DNA of 64,000 bases from Candidatus Pantoea formicae (GCF_011752625.1 NZ_VWXD01000011.1:62001-126000), one strand, 5' to 3'; shown: positions 42,268 to 51,246, counted from the first letter of the stretch. Numbers and translations are program-made. Notes: a model not told the origin generated them from the sequence alone.

Positions 42268-43176
42268 ATGGACCAAAATCGTCTTACTCATCTGCGCCAA
42301 CTGGAGGCAGAGAGTATCCATATCATCCGCGAGGTGGCGGCCGAGTTCAGCAATCCGGTGATGATGTACTCCATTGGTAAAGACTCCTCGGTGATGCTGC
42401 ATCTGGCGCGTAAAGCCTTCTATCCGGGCACGCTGCCATTTCCGCTGCTGCACGTTGATACCGGCTGGAAATTCCGTGAAATGTACGAGTTCCGCGATCG
42501 CACGGTGAAAAACATGGGTGCCGAGCTGCTGGTACACCGCAATCCGGAAGGCGTGGCGATGGGCATCAACCCGTTCGTTCACGGTAGTGCTAAGCACACC
42601 GACATCATGAAAACCGAGGGCCTGAAACAGGCGCTGAATAAGTACGGTTTTGATGCTGCCTTTGGTGGTGCACGTCGTGACGAAGAGAAGTCACGTGCCA
42701 AAGAGCGTATCTACTCATTCCGCGACCGTTTCCATCGTTGGGATCCGAAAAATCAGCGTCCTGAGCTGTGGCATAACTACAACGGCCAGATCAACAAAGG
42801 CGAAAGCATCCGCGTGTTCCCGCTCTCCAACTGGACCGAGCTGGATATCTGGCAGTACATCTTCCTGGAAAACATCGAGATCGTTCCACTGTATCTCGCC
42901 GCGCCACGTCCGGTGCTGGAGCGTGATGGCATGCTAATGATGATCGATGACGACCGTATCGATCTGCAACCCGGTGAAGTGATCAAACAGCGCATGGTGC
43001 GTTTCCGTACCCTTGGTTGCTGGCCGCTGACCGGTGCGGTGGAATCCGAAGCGCAGACGCTGCCGGAAATTATTGAAGAGATGCTGGTCTCCACCACCAG
43101 TGAACGCCAGGGGCGCGTGATTGACCGCGACCAGGCCGGTTCGATGGAAATGAAGAAACGTCAGGGTTATTTCTAA
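42268..43176 (+). CDS. cysD: Sulfate adenylyltransferase subunit 2 CysD
   Basis: CysD is the catalytic subunit of ATP sulfurylase and makes adenylyl sulfate (APS) from ATP and sulfate, powered by GTP hydrolysis in CysN. The 302-residue protein has the PP-loop MYSIGKDSSVMLHLARKAF near residue 33, HVDTGWKFREMYEFRD, GGARRDEEKSRAKERIYS near 130 and the C-terminal RQGRVIDRDQAGSMEMKK. It is followed ten bases later by cysN. Confidence 0.97.
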   Translation: MDQNRLTHLRQLEAESIHIIREVAAEFSNPVMMYSIGKDSSVMLHLARKAFYPGTLPFPLLHVDTGWKFREMYEFRDRTVKNMGAELLVHRNPEGVAMGINPFVHGSAKHTDIMKTEGLKQALNKYGFDAAFGGARRDEEKSRAKERIYSFRDRFHRWDPKNQRPELWHNYNGQINKGESIRVFPLSNWTELDIWQYIFLENIEIVPLYLAAPRPVLERDGMLMMIDDDRIDLQPGEVIKQRMVRFRTLGCWPLTGAVESEAQTLPEIIEEMLVSTTSERQGRVIDRDQAGSMEMKKRQGYF

Positions 43177-43186
43177 GGAGACGCAG

Positions 43187-44614
43187 ATGAATACCGTAAT
43201 TGCACAACAGATTGCCGATCAGGGCGGTGTAGAAGCCTGGCTGACCGCGCAACAACACAAAAGCCTGCTGCGTTTCCTGACCTGCGGTAGCGTTGACGAC
43301 GGCAAAAGTACGCTGATTGGTCGCCTGCTGCACGACACCCGTCAGATTTATGAAGATCAGCTGTCTTCGCTGCACAACGACAGCAAGCGTCACGGTACCC
43401 AGGGTGAGAAGCTGGATTTAGCACTGCTGGTGGATGGCCTGCAAGCCGAGCGTGAGCAGGGCATCACCATTGATGTGGCATATCGCTACTTCTCCACCGA
43501 GAAACGCAAATTTATCATCGCGGATACGCCGGGACATGAGCAGTACACCCGTAACATGGCGACTGGCGCATCCACTTGTGATCTGGCGATTCTGCTGATC
43601 GATGCGCGCAAAGGCGTGCTGGATCAGACGCGTCGTCACAGCTTTATCTCTACGCTGCTGGGTATCAAGCATTTGGTCGTCGCCATCAACAAGATGGATT
43701 TGGTGGATTACAAGCAAGAGACTTTTGAACAGATCAAACAGTCTTACCTCGATTTTGCTGGCCAGCTCCCTGAAGATCTGGATATTCGCTTTGTGCCGAT
43801 GTCTGCGCTGGAAGGCGATAACGTGGCGACGCCAAGTGTGACCATGCCATGGTACAGCGGCCCTACGCTGCTCGACGTGCTGGAAACCGTGGAACTGAAC
43901 CGTGTGGTGGATCATCAGCCAATGCGCTTCCCGGTGCAGTATGTGAACCGTCCAAACCTCGATTTTCGTGGTTATGCCGGTACGCTGGCATCGGGTACCG
44001 TGCAGGTGGGACAGCGCGTGAAAGTGCTGCCATCCGGCGTCGAGTCAACGATTTCGCGTATTGTGACCTTTGATGGCGATTTGCAGGAAGCCGCAGCGGG
44101 TGAAGCCATCACGCTGGTGCTGAAAGATGAGATCGACATCAGCCGTGGCGATCTGCTGGTCGATGCCGCTGCAGAATTGCAGGCGGTACAGTCTGCCACC
44201 GTGGACGTGGTGTGGATGGCAGAACAGCCACTGCAGCCGGGTCAGAGCTATGAAGTGAAGATCGCCGGTAAGAAAGCGCGTGGCCGGGTGGAGAAGGTCA
44301 TTCATCAGGTGGAGATCAACACGCTGGAGAAACGTGCGGTGGAAAGCCTGCCGCTGAACGGCATCGGTTTGGTGGAAATCACCTTTGATGAGCCGATGGT
44401 CCTGGATGCGTATCGCCAGAACCCGGTCACGGGCGGCATGATCTTTATCGATCGCCTGAGCAATGTTACGGTCGGTGCGGGGATGATCAATCAACCGCTG
44501 ACTGACGTGCGTGGGCAAGCCGGTCAATACAGTGAATTTGAGCTGGAGTTGAATGCACTGGTGCGTCGTCATTTCCCACACTGGAATGCGCGCGACCTGC
44601 TGGGTGGCAAGTAA
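43187..44614 (+). CDS. cysN: Sulfate adenylyltransferase subunit 1 CysN
   Basis: CysN is the regulatory GTPase of ATP sulfurylase, related to EF-Tu. The 475-residue protein has G1 TCGSVDDGKSTLIGRLL near residue 33, the EREQGITIDVAYR switch, G3 DTPGHEQYTRNMATGAS near 110, G4 NKMDLV near 167, then EF-Tu-like domains 2 and 3. The start is ATG 43187, preceded by AAGGAG. The TAATG overlap couples it to cysC. Confidence 0.97.
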   Translation: MNTVIAQQIADQGGVEAWLTAQQHKSLLRFLTCGSVDDGKSTLIGRLLHDTRQIYEDQLSSLHNDSKRHGTQGEKLDLALLVDGLQAEREQGITIDVAYRYFSTEKRKFIIADTPGHEQYTRNMATGASTCDLAILLIDARKGVLDQTRRHSFISTLLGIKHLVVAINKMDLVDYKQETFEQIKQSYLDFAGQLPEDLDIRFVPMSALEGDNVATPSVTMPWYSGPTLLDVLETVELNRVVDHQPMRFPVQYVNRPNLDFRGYAGTLASGTVQVGQRVKVLPSGVESTISRIVTFDGDLQEAAAGEAITLVLKDEIDISRGDLLVDAAAELQAVQSATVDVVWMAEQPLQPGQSYEVKIAGKKARGRVEKVIHQVEINTLEKRAVESLPLNGIGLVEITFDEPMVLDAYRQNPVTGGMIFIDRLSNVTVGAGMINQPLTDVRGQAGQYSEFELELNALVRRHFPHWNARDLLGGK

Positions 44615-45219
44615 TGGCCCAACACGACGAAAACGTGGTGTGGCATGACCATCCGGTCACCCGTGAAGAGCGGGAACAGCAGCACGGCCATCAAGGCGTG
44701 GTGTTGTGGTTTACTGGGTTATCAGGCTCGGGAAAATCCACAGTGGCGGGTGCGCTGGAGCAGGCGCTGCATCGCGCTGGCGTCAGCACCTATCTGCTGG
44801 ATGGCGATAACGTGCGTCACGGCCTGTGCCGTGACCTCGGCTTCAGCGATGACGATCGTAAAGAGAACATCCGGCGCGTAGGAGAAGTGGCGAAACTGAT
44901 GGTGGATGCCGGTTTAGTGGTATTAACCGCCTTTATCTCGCCGCACCGCGCGGAACGCCAGATGGTGCGTGATTTGCTCGGCACCGGGCAGTTTATCGAA
45001 GTGTTTGTCGATACGCCGCTGGCCGTGTGTGAAGCGCGTGACCCCAAAGGTTTGTATAAAAAAGCGCGTGCCGGTGAGCTGCGCAATTTTACCGGTATCG
45101 ACAGTGTTTATGAGGCGCCAGACGCGCCAGAAATTCACTTAGATGGCGAACAATTAGTTACAAACTTGACCGCCCAATTGTTAGACCTCCTGCGTCACCG
45201 CGATATCATCAGATCCTGA
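44614..45219 (+). CDS. cysC: Adenylyl-sulfate kinase CysC
   Basis: CysC phosphorylates APS to PAPS. The 201-residue protein has the Walker A loop GLSGSGKST (residues 35-43), the APS-binding LLDGDNVRHGLCRDLGFS, the phospho-intermediate Ser109 in LTAFISPHRAERQ and the lid region ARDPKGLYKKARAGE. It ends the cysG-cysD-cysN-cysC unit and is followed by a strong terminator. Confidence 0.97.
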   Translation: MAQHDENVVWHDHPVTREEREQQHGHQGVVLWFTGLSGSGKSTVAGALEQALHRAGVSTYLLDGDNVRHGLCRDLGFSDDDRKENIRRVGEVAKLMVDAGLVVLTAFISPHRAERQMVRDLLGTGQFIEVFVDTPLAVCEARDPKGLYKKARAGELRNFTGIDSVYEAPDAPEIHLDGEQLVTNLTAQLLDLLRHRDIIRS

Positions 45220-45225
45220 ACCGAC

Positions 45226-45257
45226 AGCGGCAAATCTCGTTTGGTTTGCCGCTTTTT
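45226..45257 (+). terminator. Rho-independent terminator of cysGDNC
   Basis: Perfect 9-base stem AGCGGCAAA/TTTGCCGCT with a ten-base loop, followed by TTTTTA. It lies seven bases after the cysC stop and ahead of ygbE. Confidence 0.85.
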
Positions 45258-45275
45258 AGCGTCAACAGGATCTCT

Positions 45276-45596
45276 ATGCAGAACGTTACCCCCATGCTGG
45301 CACGCAAAGATGAACGCACCCCGGATGAGTCCCGCTCATCACTGCCGGGCGGCGTGATTGGCTTTCTCTCGTACTGGTGCGCGCTGGCGATTCCGTTCAT
45401 GCTCTACGGCTCCAATACGCTGTTCTTCTTTCTCTACACCTGGCCTTTCTTCCTCGCGCTGTTACCGGTTTCGGTCCTGATTGGCATCGTACTGAGCTTA
45501 ATGATTCGTGGGCGATTGTTCTGGAGTGGGGTGATCACCGCGATTGTTGTTGTCTGCCTGTTCTGGCTGCTGTTCTCATTTCTCTCTGGTTGGTAA
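45276..45596 (+). CDS. ygbE: YgbE family inner-membrane protein
   Basis: A 106-residue DUF3561 membrane protein. Residues 1-22 are polar; then LPGGVIGFLSYWCALAIPFM, YGSNTLFFFLYTWPFFLALLP and two further hydrophobic segments form about four membrane helices. YGSNTLFFF-YTWPFFLAL is near identical to E. coli YgbE. Function unknown. Start at ATG 45276 (CAGGA nearby); an upstream in-frame TTG at 45246 is in the terminator stem and is rejected. It sits between cysC and ftsB, as in E. coli. Confidence 0.9.
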   Translation: MQNVTPMLARKDERTPDESRSSLPGGVIGFLSYWCALAIPFMLYGSNTLFFFLYTWPFFLALLPVSVLIGIVLSLMIRGRLFWSGVITAIVVVCLFWLLFSFLSGW

Positions 45597-45767
45597 CCCG
45601 TACCTGATGTGCAAACGCATCGGCAGGTTACAAAACTTTACCTGCCGTTCCCCCCGGAATCCTGCCATTATTTGTGCAGACAATTCTCAGTCCGCGGCAT
45701 TTTCGCTGTCACTGTGGAGTCCTGTGCGAAGTTATGGGATGATTGGGCCGTTTTTCAGGGGGCGGGG

Positions 45768-46085
45768 ATGGGAAAACTGACGCTACTGTTGCTCGTGCTG
45801 CTGGGATGGCTTCAATATTCTCTGTGGCTGGGTAAGAACGGTATCCATGACTATACGCGCGTCAACGAAGACGTCGCGTCACAACAGGCGAACAACGCCA
45901 AACTAAAAGCGCGTAACGATCAGCTATTTGCCGAAATTGACGACCTCAATGGCGGCTCAGAAGCGATCGAGGAACGCGCACGTAATGAACTGGGCATGAT
46001 CAAGCCCGGTGAGACTTTCTATCGCCTGGTGCCAGACCAGAACAAACGTAACGCGCAACAAGCTGCGCAAAACCAACAACGATAA
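45768..46085 (+). CDS. ftsB: Cell division protein FtsB
   Basis: FtsB forms the FtsQBL complex of the divisome. The 105-residue bitopic protein has a short cytosolic start, one membrane helix (MGKLTLLLLVLLGWLQYSLW), a periplasmic coiled coil (about 28-65, VASQQANNAKLKARNDQLFAEI) and the conserved EAIEERARNELGMIKPGE-TFYRLV segment that contacts FtsQ and FtsW/I. The C-terminal Q/N-rich tail is variable. Start at ATG 45768 after a GGGGCGGGG stretch; the ORF extends 53 codons upstream without conservation. ispD follows three bases after the stop. Confidence 0.95.
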   Translation: MGKLTLLLLVLLGWLQYSLWLGKNGIHDYTRVNEDVASQQANNAKLKARNDQLFAEIDDLNGGSEAIEERARNELGMIKPGETFYRLVPDQNKRNAQQAAQNQQR

Positions 46086-46088
46086 ACC

Positions 46089-46805
46089 ATGAACAACCTC
46101 TCTTCCCTTGCGGACGTGATTGCCGTGGTGCCAGCCGCGGGTGTCGGCAGCCGTATGCAGGCTGCCTGCCCGAAACAATATCTCACCATCGGCGAATTTA
46201 CCCTTCTTGAACATAGTGTTGCGCGCTTGCTGGCTCATCCTGCGGTGAAACAGGTGATCGTGCCGATCAGCCTCGATGACGGCTGGTTTGACTCGCTACC
46301 CCTGGCGCAGGATCCGCGTGTGCTGCGCGTCACCGGCGGCGAGACGCGCGCGGAGTCGGTGCTGGCCGGATTACAGGCCATCAACCACAGTGGTTGGGTC
46401 TTAGTGCACGATGCAGCAAGACCTTGCCTGCATCCCGACGATTTAGCGCGGCTATTAGCCCTTCGTGAACACAGTAAAGTGGGTGGCATTCTGGCGGCGC
46501 CGGTTCGCGACACCATGAAGCGTGCTGAACCCGGCAAAACGGCGATTGCGCATACCGTTGAACGCGAAGATCTCTGGCACGCACTCACGCCACAATTTTT
46601 CCCGCATCAGCTGCTGACGGCATGTTTAACGCGTGCACTCCATGAAGGCGCTACCATTACCGATGAAGCGTCGGCGCTGGAATATTGTGGCTATCATCCA
46701 GAACTCGTCAGCGGACGCAGTGACAATATCAAGGTGACGCGGCCAGAAGATCTGGCGCTGGCGGCCTTCTATCTAACCCAGATTCAGTTAAAGGAGATCG
46801 CATGA
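46089..46805 (+). CDS. ispD: 2-C-methyl-D-erythritol 4-phosphate cytidylyltransferase IspD
   Basis: IspD joins CTP to methylerythritol phosphate in the non-mevalonate isoprenoid pathway. The 238-residue protein has the nucleotide loop VVPAAGVGSRMQAACPKQY near residue 13, HDAARPCLHPDDL near 100, and the PVRDTMKR and DEASALE motifs. It overlaps ispF by four or one bases, depending on the ispF start. Confidence 0.96.
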   Translation: MNNLSSLADVIAVVPAAGVGSRMQAACPKQYLTIGEFTLLEHSVARLLAHPAVKQVIVPISLDDGWFDSLPLAQDPRVLRVTGGETRAESVLAGLQAINHSGWVLVHDAARPCLHPDDLARLLALREHSKVGGILAAPVRDTMKRAEPGKTAIAHTVEREDLWHALTPQFFPHQLLTACLTRALHEGATITDEASALEYCGYHPELVSGRSDNIKVTRPEDLALAAFYLTQIQLKEIA

Positions 46806-47281
46806 TGCGTATCGGTCACGGTTTTGACGTTCACGCTTTTGGCGGCGAAGGTCCGTTAGTGATTGGTGGGGTGCGTATTCCCTTCGAACACGGTTTTATT
46901 GCTCATTCAGATGGCGATGTCGCGCTGCATGCATTAACGGATGCACTGCTCGGTGCGGTGGCGATGGGCGATATCGGCAAGCTGTTCCCGGACACCGATC
47001 CCGCCTTCAAAGGGGCAGACAGCCGTGGCTTGCTGCGTGAAGCCTGGCGTCGTATCCAGCAGAAAGGTTATCGCATCGGCAACGTTGACGTCACCATCAT
47101 TGCGCAGGCGCCGAAAATGCTGCCACATGTGCCACAGATGCGCGTCAACATCGCTGAAGACTTGGGCTGCCATATGGATGATGTCAACGTCAAAGCGACC
47201 ACGACGGAGAAACTTGGCTTTACCGGTCGTGGTGAGGGCATTGCCTGTGAAGCCGTGGCGCTGCTGGTGAAGGCCGATTAA
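46802..47281 (+). CDS. ispF: 2-C-methyl-D-erythritol 2,4-cyclodiphosphate synthase IspF
   Basis: IspF cyclises CDP-methylerythritol 2-phosphate to the cyclodiphosphate. The 158-159-residue protein has the zinc ligands in RIGHGFDVHAF (Asp and His) and AHSDGDVALHALTDALLGA, and the FPDTDPAFKGADSR and KATTTEKLGFTGRGEGIA motifs. Two adjacent ATGs are possible (46802 and 46805); AAGGAG is 5 or 8 bases upstream. truD follows two bases after the stop. Confidence 0.96.
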   Translation: MMRIGHGFDVHAFGGEGPLVIGGVRIPFEHGFIAHSDGDVALHALTDALLGAVAMGDIGKLFPDTDPAFKGADSRGLLREAWRRIQQKGYRIGNVDVTIIAQAPKMLPHVPQMRVNIAEDLGCHMDDVNVKATTTEKLGFTGRGEGIACEAVALLVKAD

Positions 47282-47283
47282 GT

Positions 47284-48327
47284 ATGAGTGAGCTGCTTTA
47301 CCTGCACGGCGTCCCGAGTGCCACCGGCGTGATTAAGGCCAATCCCGAAGATTTCGTGGTGATTGAAGACCTCGGCTATCCCTATGATGGCGAGGGCGAA
47401 CAGCTGTTAGTGCGCATCCGCAAGATCGGCTGCAATACGCGCTTTGTCGCTGAAGCTATCGCGAAATTCCTCGGCGTGCATCAACGCGATATGAGCTATG
47501 CCGGGATGAAAGACCGTCATGCTGTGACCGAGCAGACGCTGTGTTTCCGCGTGCCGGGTAACGCGATGCCGAATCTGGCTGGCTTTGAGCTGGAAGGTGT
47601 CGAAATCCTGCAGGTGATTCGCCACAAGCGTAAATTGCGCACCGGCGCGCTGGCGGGCAATGCGTTTCGCTTAATTGTGCGCCAGGTCTCCGATCGCGCG
47701 GAAGTGGAAGGGCGCTTGCAGCGCATCCAGCAAAGCGGCGTTCCCAACTACTTTGGTGAGCAGCGCTTTGGTCGTGGTGGCAATAACCTGACGCAGGCGA
47801 AACTCTGGGCCGAAGAAAAATTCCGCCCGCGCGATCGCAGCATGAAAGGCATTCTTCTCTCTGCAGCGCGCAGTCAGCTGTTTAATCAGGTCACCAGTGC
47901 ACGTTTACAACGTGATGGTGCGCTGGATCGCGTACAAGTCGGTGATGCCTTGCAGCTGGCCGGGCGGGGGAGTTGGTTTGTCGCCCTGGCTGAAGAGCTG
48001 CCGGAACTACAGCAACGCGTGGATAATCACGGCCTCCGCATTACCGCTCCGCTGGCCGGTCGTGGCGAATTAGGCCCACAGGGCGAGGTACTGGCGTTTG
48101 AGCAAAGCACGTTGGCACCGGCTGCAGAACTGCTGGGGTTACTGGATCGAGAACGCGTTGATGCCGCCCGCCGTGCCATGCTGGTGGTGCCAAAAGATCT
48201 GAACTGGAATTGGTGGGATGACGTCACGCTGGAGATGCAATTCTGGCTACCTGCTGGCAGCTTTGCCACCAGCGTCGTGCGTGAGCTGCTGAGCAACGGC
48301 GCGGCTGCGCCCATCGGTGACGAATAA
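47284..48327 (+). CDS. truD: tRNA pseudouridine-13 synthase TruD
   Basis: TruD makes pseudouridine 13 in tRNA-Glu and others. The 347-residue protein has the N-terminal catalytic half with AGMKDRHAVTEQ (catalytic Asp77), KLRTGALAGNAFRLIVRQ near 117, the YFGEQRFGRGGNN motif near 155 and the TruD insertion domain (about 155-300). It is closely packed behind ispF. Confidence 0.95.
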   Translation: MSELLYLHGVPSATGVIKANPEDFVVIEDLGYPYDGEGEQLLVRIRKIGCNTRFVAEAIAKFLGVHQRDMSYAGMKDRHAVTEQTLCFRVPGNAMPNLAGFELEGVEILQVIRHKRKLRTGALAGNAFRLIVRQVSDRAEVEGRLQRIQQSGVPNYFGEQRFGRGGNNLTQAKLWAEEKFRPRDRSMKGILLSAARSQLFNQVTSARLQRDGALDRVQVGDALQLAGRGSWFVALAEELPELQQRVDNHGLRITAPLAGRGELGPQGEVLAFEQSTLAPAAELLGLLDRERVDAARRAMLVVPKDLNWNWWDDVTLEMQFWLPAGSFATSVVRELLSNGAAAPIGDE

Positions 48328-48346
48328 GTTTTCTTACCGCCTCATC

Positions 48347-48366
48347 ACCCGGCTTAAACGCCGGGT
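48347..48366. other. Hairpin in the truD-surE gap
   Basis: ACCCGGC/GCCGGGT 7-base stem with a TTAAAC loop, 20 bases after truD. E. coli has truD and surE almost adjacent, so this 228-base gap is an insertion. No U-run follows. The rest of the gap shows no gene I can support. Confidence 0.5.
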
Positions 48367-48555
48367 CAACTCACGCTTCGGCTGCGCAATGTTGCGGCAA
48401 ACGCCGGAAGTTCCGTGATTTACGTCTACCACTTCCCGCGCCTCACCGCTAGAATGCAAAGATCCTTGTTTCGCCAGTTTCCCTTTCAAAGGCACCAGAA
48501 CGCATGGCTGCTGGGTGGAGCGAGAGCCAGTTGAATGAACAAAGGTCAGGAACAG

Positions 48556-49317
48556 ATGCGGATATTGCTCAGCAACGACGATGGAATTCATGCACCCGGT
48601 ATTCAGACGTTAGCTCGCGCACTGCGTGAGTTCGCTGATGTGCAGGTTGTCGCGCCCGATCGTAATCGTAGTGGGGCATCAAATTCTCTGACGCTGGAAA
48701 CGCCGCTACGTACCTTTACCCATGAAAATGGCGATATCGCGGTACAGATGGGCACTCCCACGGACTGTGTGTTTCTTGGGGTGAACAAACTGATGCAGCC
48801 GCGCCCGGATATTGTGGTTTCAGGCATCAACGCCGGACCGAATCTGGGGGATGATGTCATTTACTCTGGGACCGTTGCCGCAGCGATGGAAGGGCGCCAT
48901 TTAGGGCTGCCCGCACTCGCCGTCTCTCTGAATGGCCATCAGCACTACGCTACTGCCGCCGTCGTCACCTGCACGTTATTACGGGCGCTGTCGCGGGCAC
49001 CCCTGCGCACGGGGCGAATCCTCAACATCAACGTGCCCGATTTACCATTATCAGAAATCAAAGGCTTCCGTGTCACCCGCTGTGGTAGCCGCCATCCTGC
49101 TGATAAGGTGATCTGCACCGAAGATCCACGTGGCCATACTCTTTACTGGATTGGTCCACCGGGGGAAAAACTTGATGCGGGTCCAGATACCGATTTCGCC
49201 GCCGTTGATGCCGGCTATGTCTCAATCACTGCTTTACATGTCGATCTCACCGCACACCCGGCGCAGGACGTCCTGGACGACTGGTTGAGCCAGGCAGAGG
49301 TGAATTTGGCATGGTGA
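48556..49317 (+). CDS. surE: 5'/3'-nucleotidase SurE
   Basis: SurE is a metal-dependent survival protein with phosphatase activity on nucleoside monophosphates and exopolyphosphate. The 253-residue protein starts MRILLSNDDGIHAPG (metal ligands Asp8, Asp9), then VAPDRNRSGASNSLT, SGINAGPNLGDDVIYSGTVAAAMEG and the late DFAAVDAGYVSITALHVDLT. Start at ATG 48556 gives the E. coli N-terminus; seven upstream codons are not conserved. pcm overlaps its 3' end by seven bases. Confidence 0.96.
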   Translation: MRILLSNDDGIHAPGIQTLARALREFADVQVVAPDRNRSGASNSLTLETPLRTFTHENGDIAVQMGTPTDCVFLGVNKLMQPRPDIVVSGINAGPNLGDDVIYSGTVAAAMEGRHLGLPALAVSLNGHQHYATAAVVTCTLLRALSRAPLRTGRILNINVPDLPLSEIKGFRVTRCGSRHPADKVICTEDPRGHTLYWIGPPGEKLDAGPDTDFAAVDAGYVSITALHVDLTAHPAQDVLDDWLSQAEVNLAW

Positions 49318-49937
49318 ATCGCCGCATCGAAACGCTGTTAGAGCAACTGCGCGCGCAAGGCATCCACGATGAGCATCTGTTAAAAGCCATCGCCGATGTG
49401 CCACGCGAACGTTTTATCGATGAGGCGTTTGAGCATAAAGCCTGGGAGAACGTTGCGCTGCCTATTGGCAAAGGGCAGACGATTTCACAGCCTTATATGG
49501 TCGCCCGAATGACCGCTCTATTGGAGTTGAACCCAGAATCGCGCGTGCTGGAAATTGGCACCGGTTCTGGCTATCAAACGGCCATTCTGGCGCATCTTGT
49601 TAACCACGTTTATTCCGTTGAGCGTATCAAAGGGTTGCAGTGGCAGGCTAAGCGCCGGCTTAAACAACTCGATCTGCATAATATCTCCACTCGTCATGGT
49701 GACGGATGGCAAGGATGGGCTGCACGTGGCCCATTCGACGCTATTATTGTCACTGCTGCTCCTCCTGAAATTCCGACTGCGCTGATAGCGCAATTGAAAG
49801 AGGGTGGCAGAATGGTGCTGCCAGTGGGGGAAGATCAGCAGGTTTTAAAACGCCTGCGTCGTCAGGGTAATGAATGTATTGAAGAAATCATTGAACCCGT
49901 CCGCTTTGTGCCTTTAGTTCAGGGCGATCTGGCCTGA
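49311..49937 (+). CDS. pcm: Protein-L-isoaspartate O-methyltransferase Pcm
   Basis: Pcm methylates L-isoaspartyl residues so that damaged proteins can be repaired. The 208-residue protein has PREREFI-type VPRERFIDEAF, the PIGKGQTISQPYMVARM motif, and the SAM motif VLEIGTGSGYQTAIL near residue 79, followed by HGDGWQGWAARGPFDAIIVTAAPP. Its start lies inside the surE stop region, so translation is coupled. Confidence 0.96.
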   Translation: MVNRRIETLLEQLRAQGIHDEHLLKAIADVPRERFIDEAFEHKAWENVALPIGKGQTISQPYMVARMTALLELNPESRVLEIGTGSGYQTAILAHLVNHVYSVERIKGLQWQAKRRLKQLDLHNISTRHGDGWQGWAARGPFDAIIVTAAPPEIPTALIAQLKEGGRMVLPVGEDQQVLKRLRRQGNECIEEIIEPVRFVPLVQGDLA

Positions 49938-50103
49938 GCCGTTGCTACGTAAATCTTCACAACTGTTACATGGCACGGCGCAGTTGATATTGTTACTATC
50001 CTTGTTAATCAATGCGAAAGACCGCTTTCTACGTCCGAAGTAGTGAAAAATGCGGTTATCGCGGTCATACAGTTTTATCCAGGATTGCCATAACGGGGGA
50101 TCA

Positions 50104-51243
50104 ATGAGCACGGGAAGCACAGTATTTCAATTACGCCGTTTGGCGGCACTTTCACTGGTAGGTTTTTGGCTGGCGGGTTGTAGCTCAGGCGACAACACAC
50201 AGGCTCCCATCAGCCAGATTGGCGGCGGTTCGGACAGTGGTATGTCTTCCGCGTCAGGTGGCGGTATACCTTCTGCGCCGAGTGGCGGCATGCTTTCTTC
50301 GCAGAACAGCACGGTGCCAGCCATGCCGCACGGAGGAATGTTAAGCGGTGGTACACCATCGTCTGCCCCCTCCGGTGGAATGGTTAGTGGCAATAATAAT
50401 GTTGTCACGCAAAATGGTCGCATCGTGTACAACCGCAATTATGGGAATATTCCTAAAGGCAGTTACGGTGGTGAAACTTACACCGTTAAACGCGGTGATA
50501 CGCTCTTCTACATTGCCTGGATTACAGGTAATGACTTCCGTGATTTAGCCCAACGCAATAATATTGCGGCCCCGTATTCCTTGGAGGCTGGGCAAACCCT
50601 GCAGGTGGGTAATGGAAATGGCCAGACTATCACCGGCGGTAATGCGATAACCGCAGCGGACGCCACGCAGGGCGGAGTGCCAGTTGCCTCCAACCAAACG
50701 CAAATTAAATCTGCCCCTGTTGCACAGCAACCTGTTATTACGTATTCTGATGATTCGGGTTCGACAGGCGGTAAAATGCTGCCGTCGAAAGGGGCAAATA
50801 ATGTGGCAACGACCACAGCTCCGGTTACCGCACCGCCTACAGTCAGCAGCACGACTAACAGCACAACCCCAGTGGGAAGCTGGCGTTGGCCGACTGATGG
50901 GAAGATCATCGATAACTTCTCCGCTGCGGAAGGCGGAAACAAAGGGATCGATATCGCCGGTTCGCGTGGACAACCTGTTGTCGCCACTGCTTCAGGAAGG
51001 GTGGTATACGCAGGCAACGCGCTCCGTGGGTACGGTAATTTAATCATCATCAAACACAATGATGATTACCTGAGTGCTTACGCCCATAACGATTCCATGC
51101 TGGTCCGGGAACAACAGGAAGTTAAGGCGGGGCAAAAAATCGCTACCATGGGTAGTACCGGAACCAGTTCGGTAAGATTACATTTTGAAATTCGTTACAA
51201 GGGGAAATCCGTAAACCCGTTGCGTTATTTACCGCAGCGATAA
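50104..51243 (+). CDS. nlpD: Murein hydrolase activator NlpD
   Basis: NlpD is an outer-membrane lipoprotein that activates the amidase AmiC during septation. The 379-residue protein has a lipobox LAGC (Cys26), a Gly/Ser/Pro-rich linker with repeated PSGGM-like units (about 45-96), a LysM domain (TVKRGDTLFYIAWITGNDF, about 125-165), a variable linker and a C-terminal LytM/M23 domain (GGNKGIDIAGSRGQPVVAT near 280) that lacks the zinc ligands typical of active M23 enzymes. Start at ATG 50104 (MSTGSTVFQLRR) follows GGGGGATC. The main rpoS promoter is expected inside this gene, as in E. coli. Confidence 0.93.
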   Translation: MSTGSTVFQLRRLAALSLVGFWLAGCSSGDNTQAPISQIGGGSDSGMSSASGGGIPSAPSGGMLSSQNSTVPAMPHGGMLSGGTPSSAPSGGMVSGNNNVVTQNGRIVYNRNYGNIPKGSYGGETYTVKRGDTLFYIAWITGNDFRDLAQRNNIAAPYSLEAGQTLQVGNGNGQTITGGNAITAADATQGGVPVASNQTQIKSAPVAQQPVITYSDDSGSTGGKMLPSKGANNVATTTAPVTAPPTVSSTTNSTTPVGSWRWPTDGKIIDNFSAAEGGNKGIDIAGSRGQPVVATASGRVVYAGNALRGYGNLIIIKHNDDYLSAYAHNDSMLVREQQEVKAGQKIATMGSTGTSSVRLHFEIRYKGKSVNPLRYLPQR

Positions 51244-51246
51244 TCC

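Noticed and set aside
48334..48591. 85-codon minus-strand frame in the truD-surE gap
   Set aside because: No ribosome binding site or recognisable product, and it overlaps the surE start; left as possible non-coding insertion.
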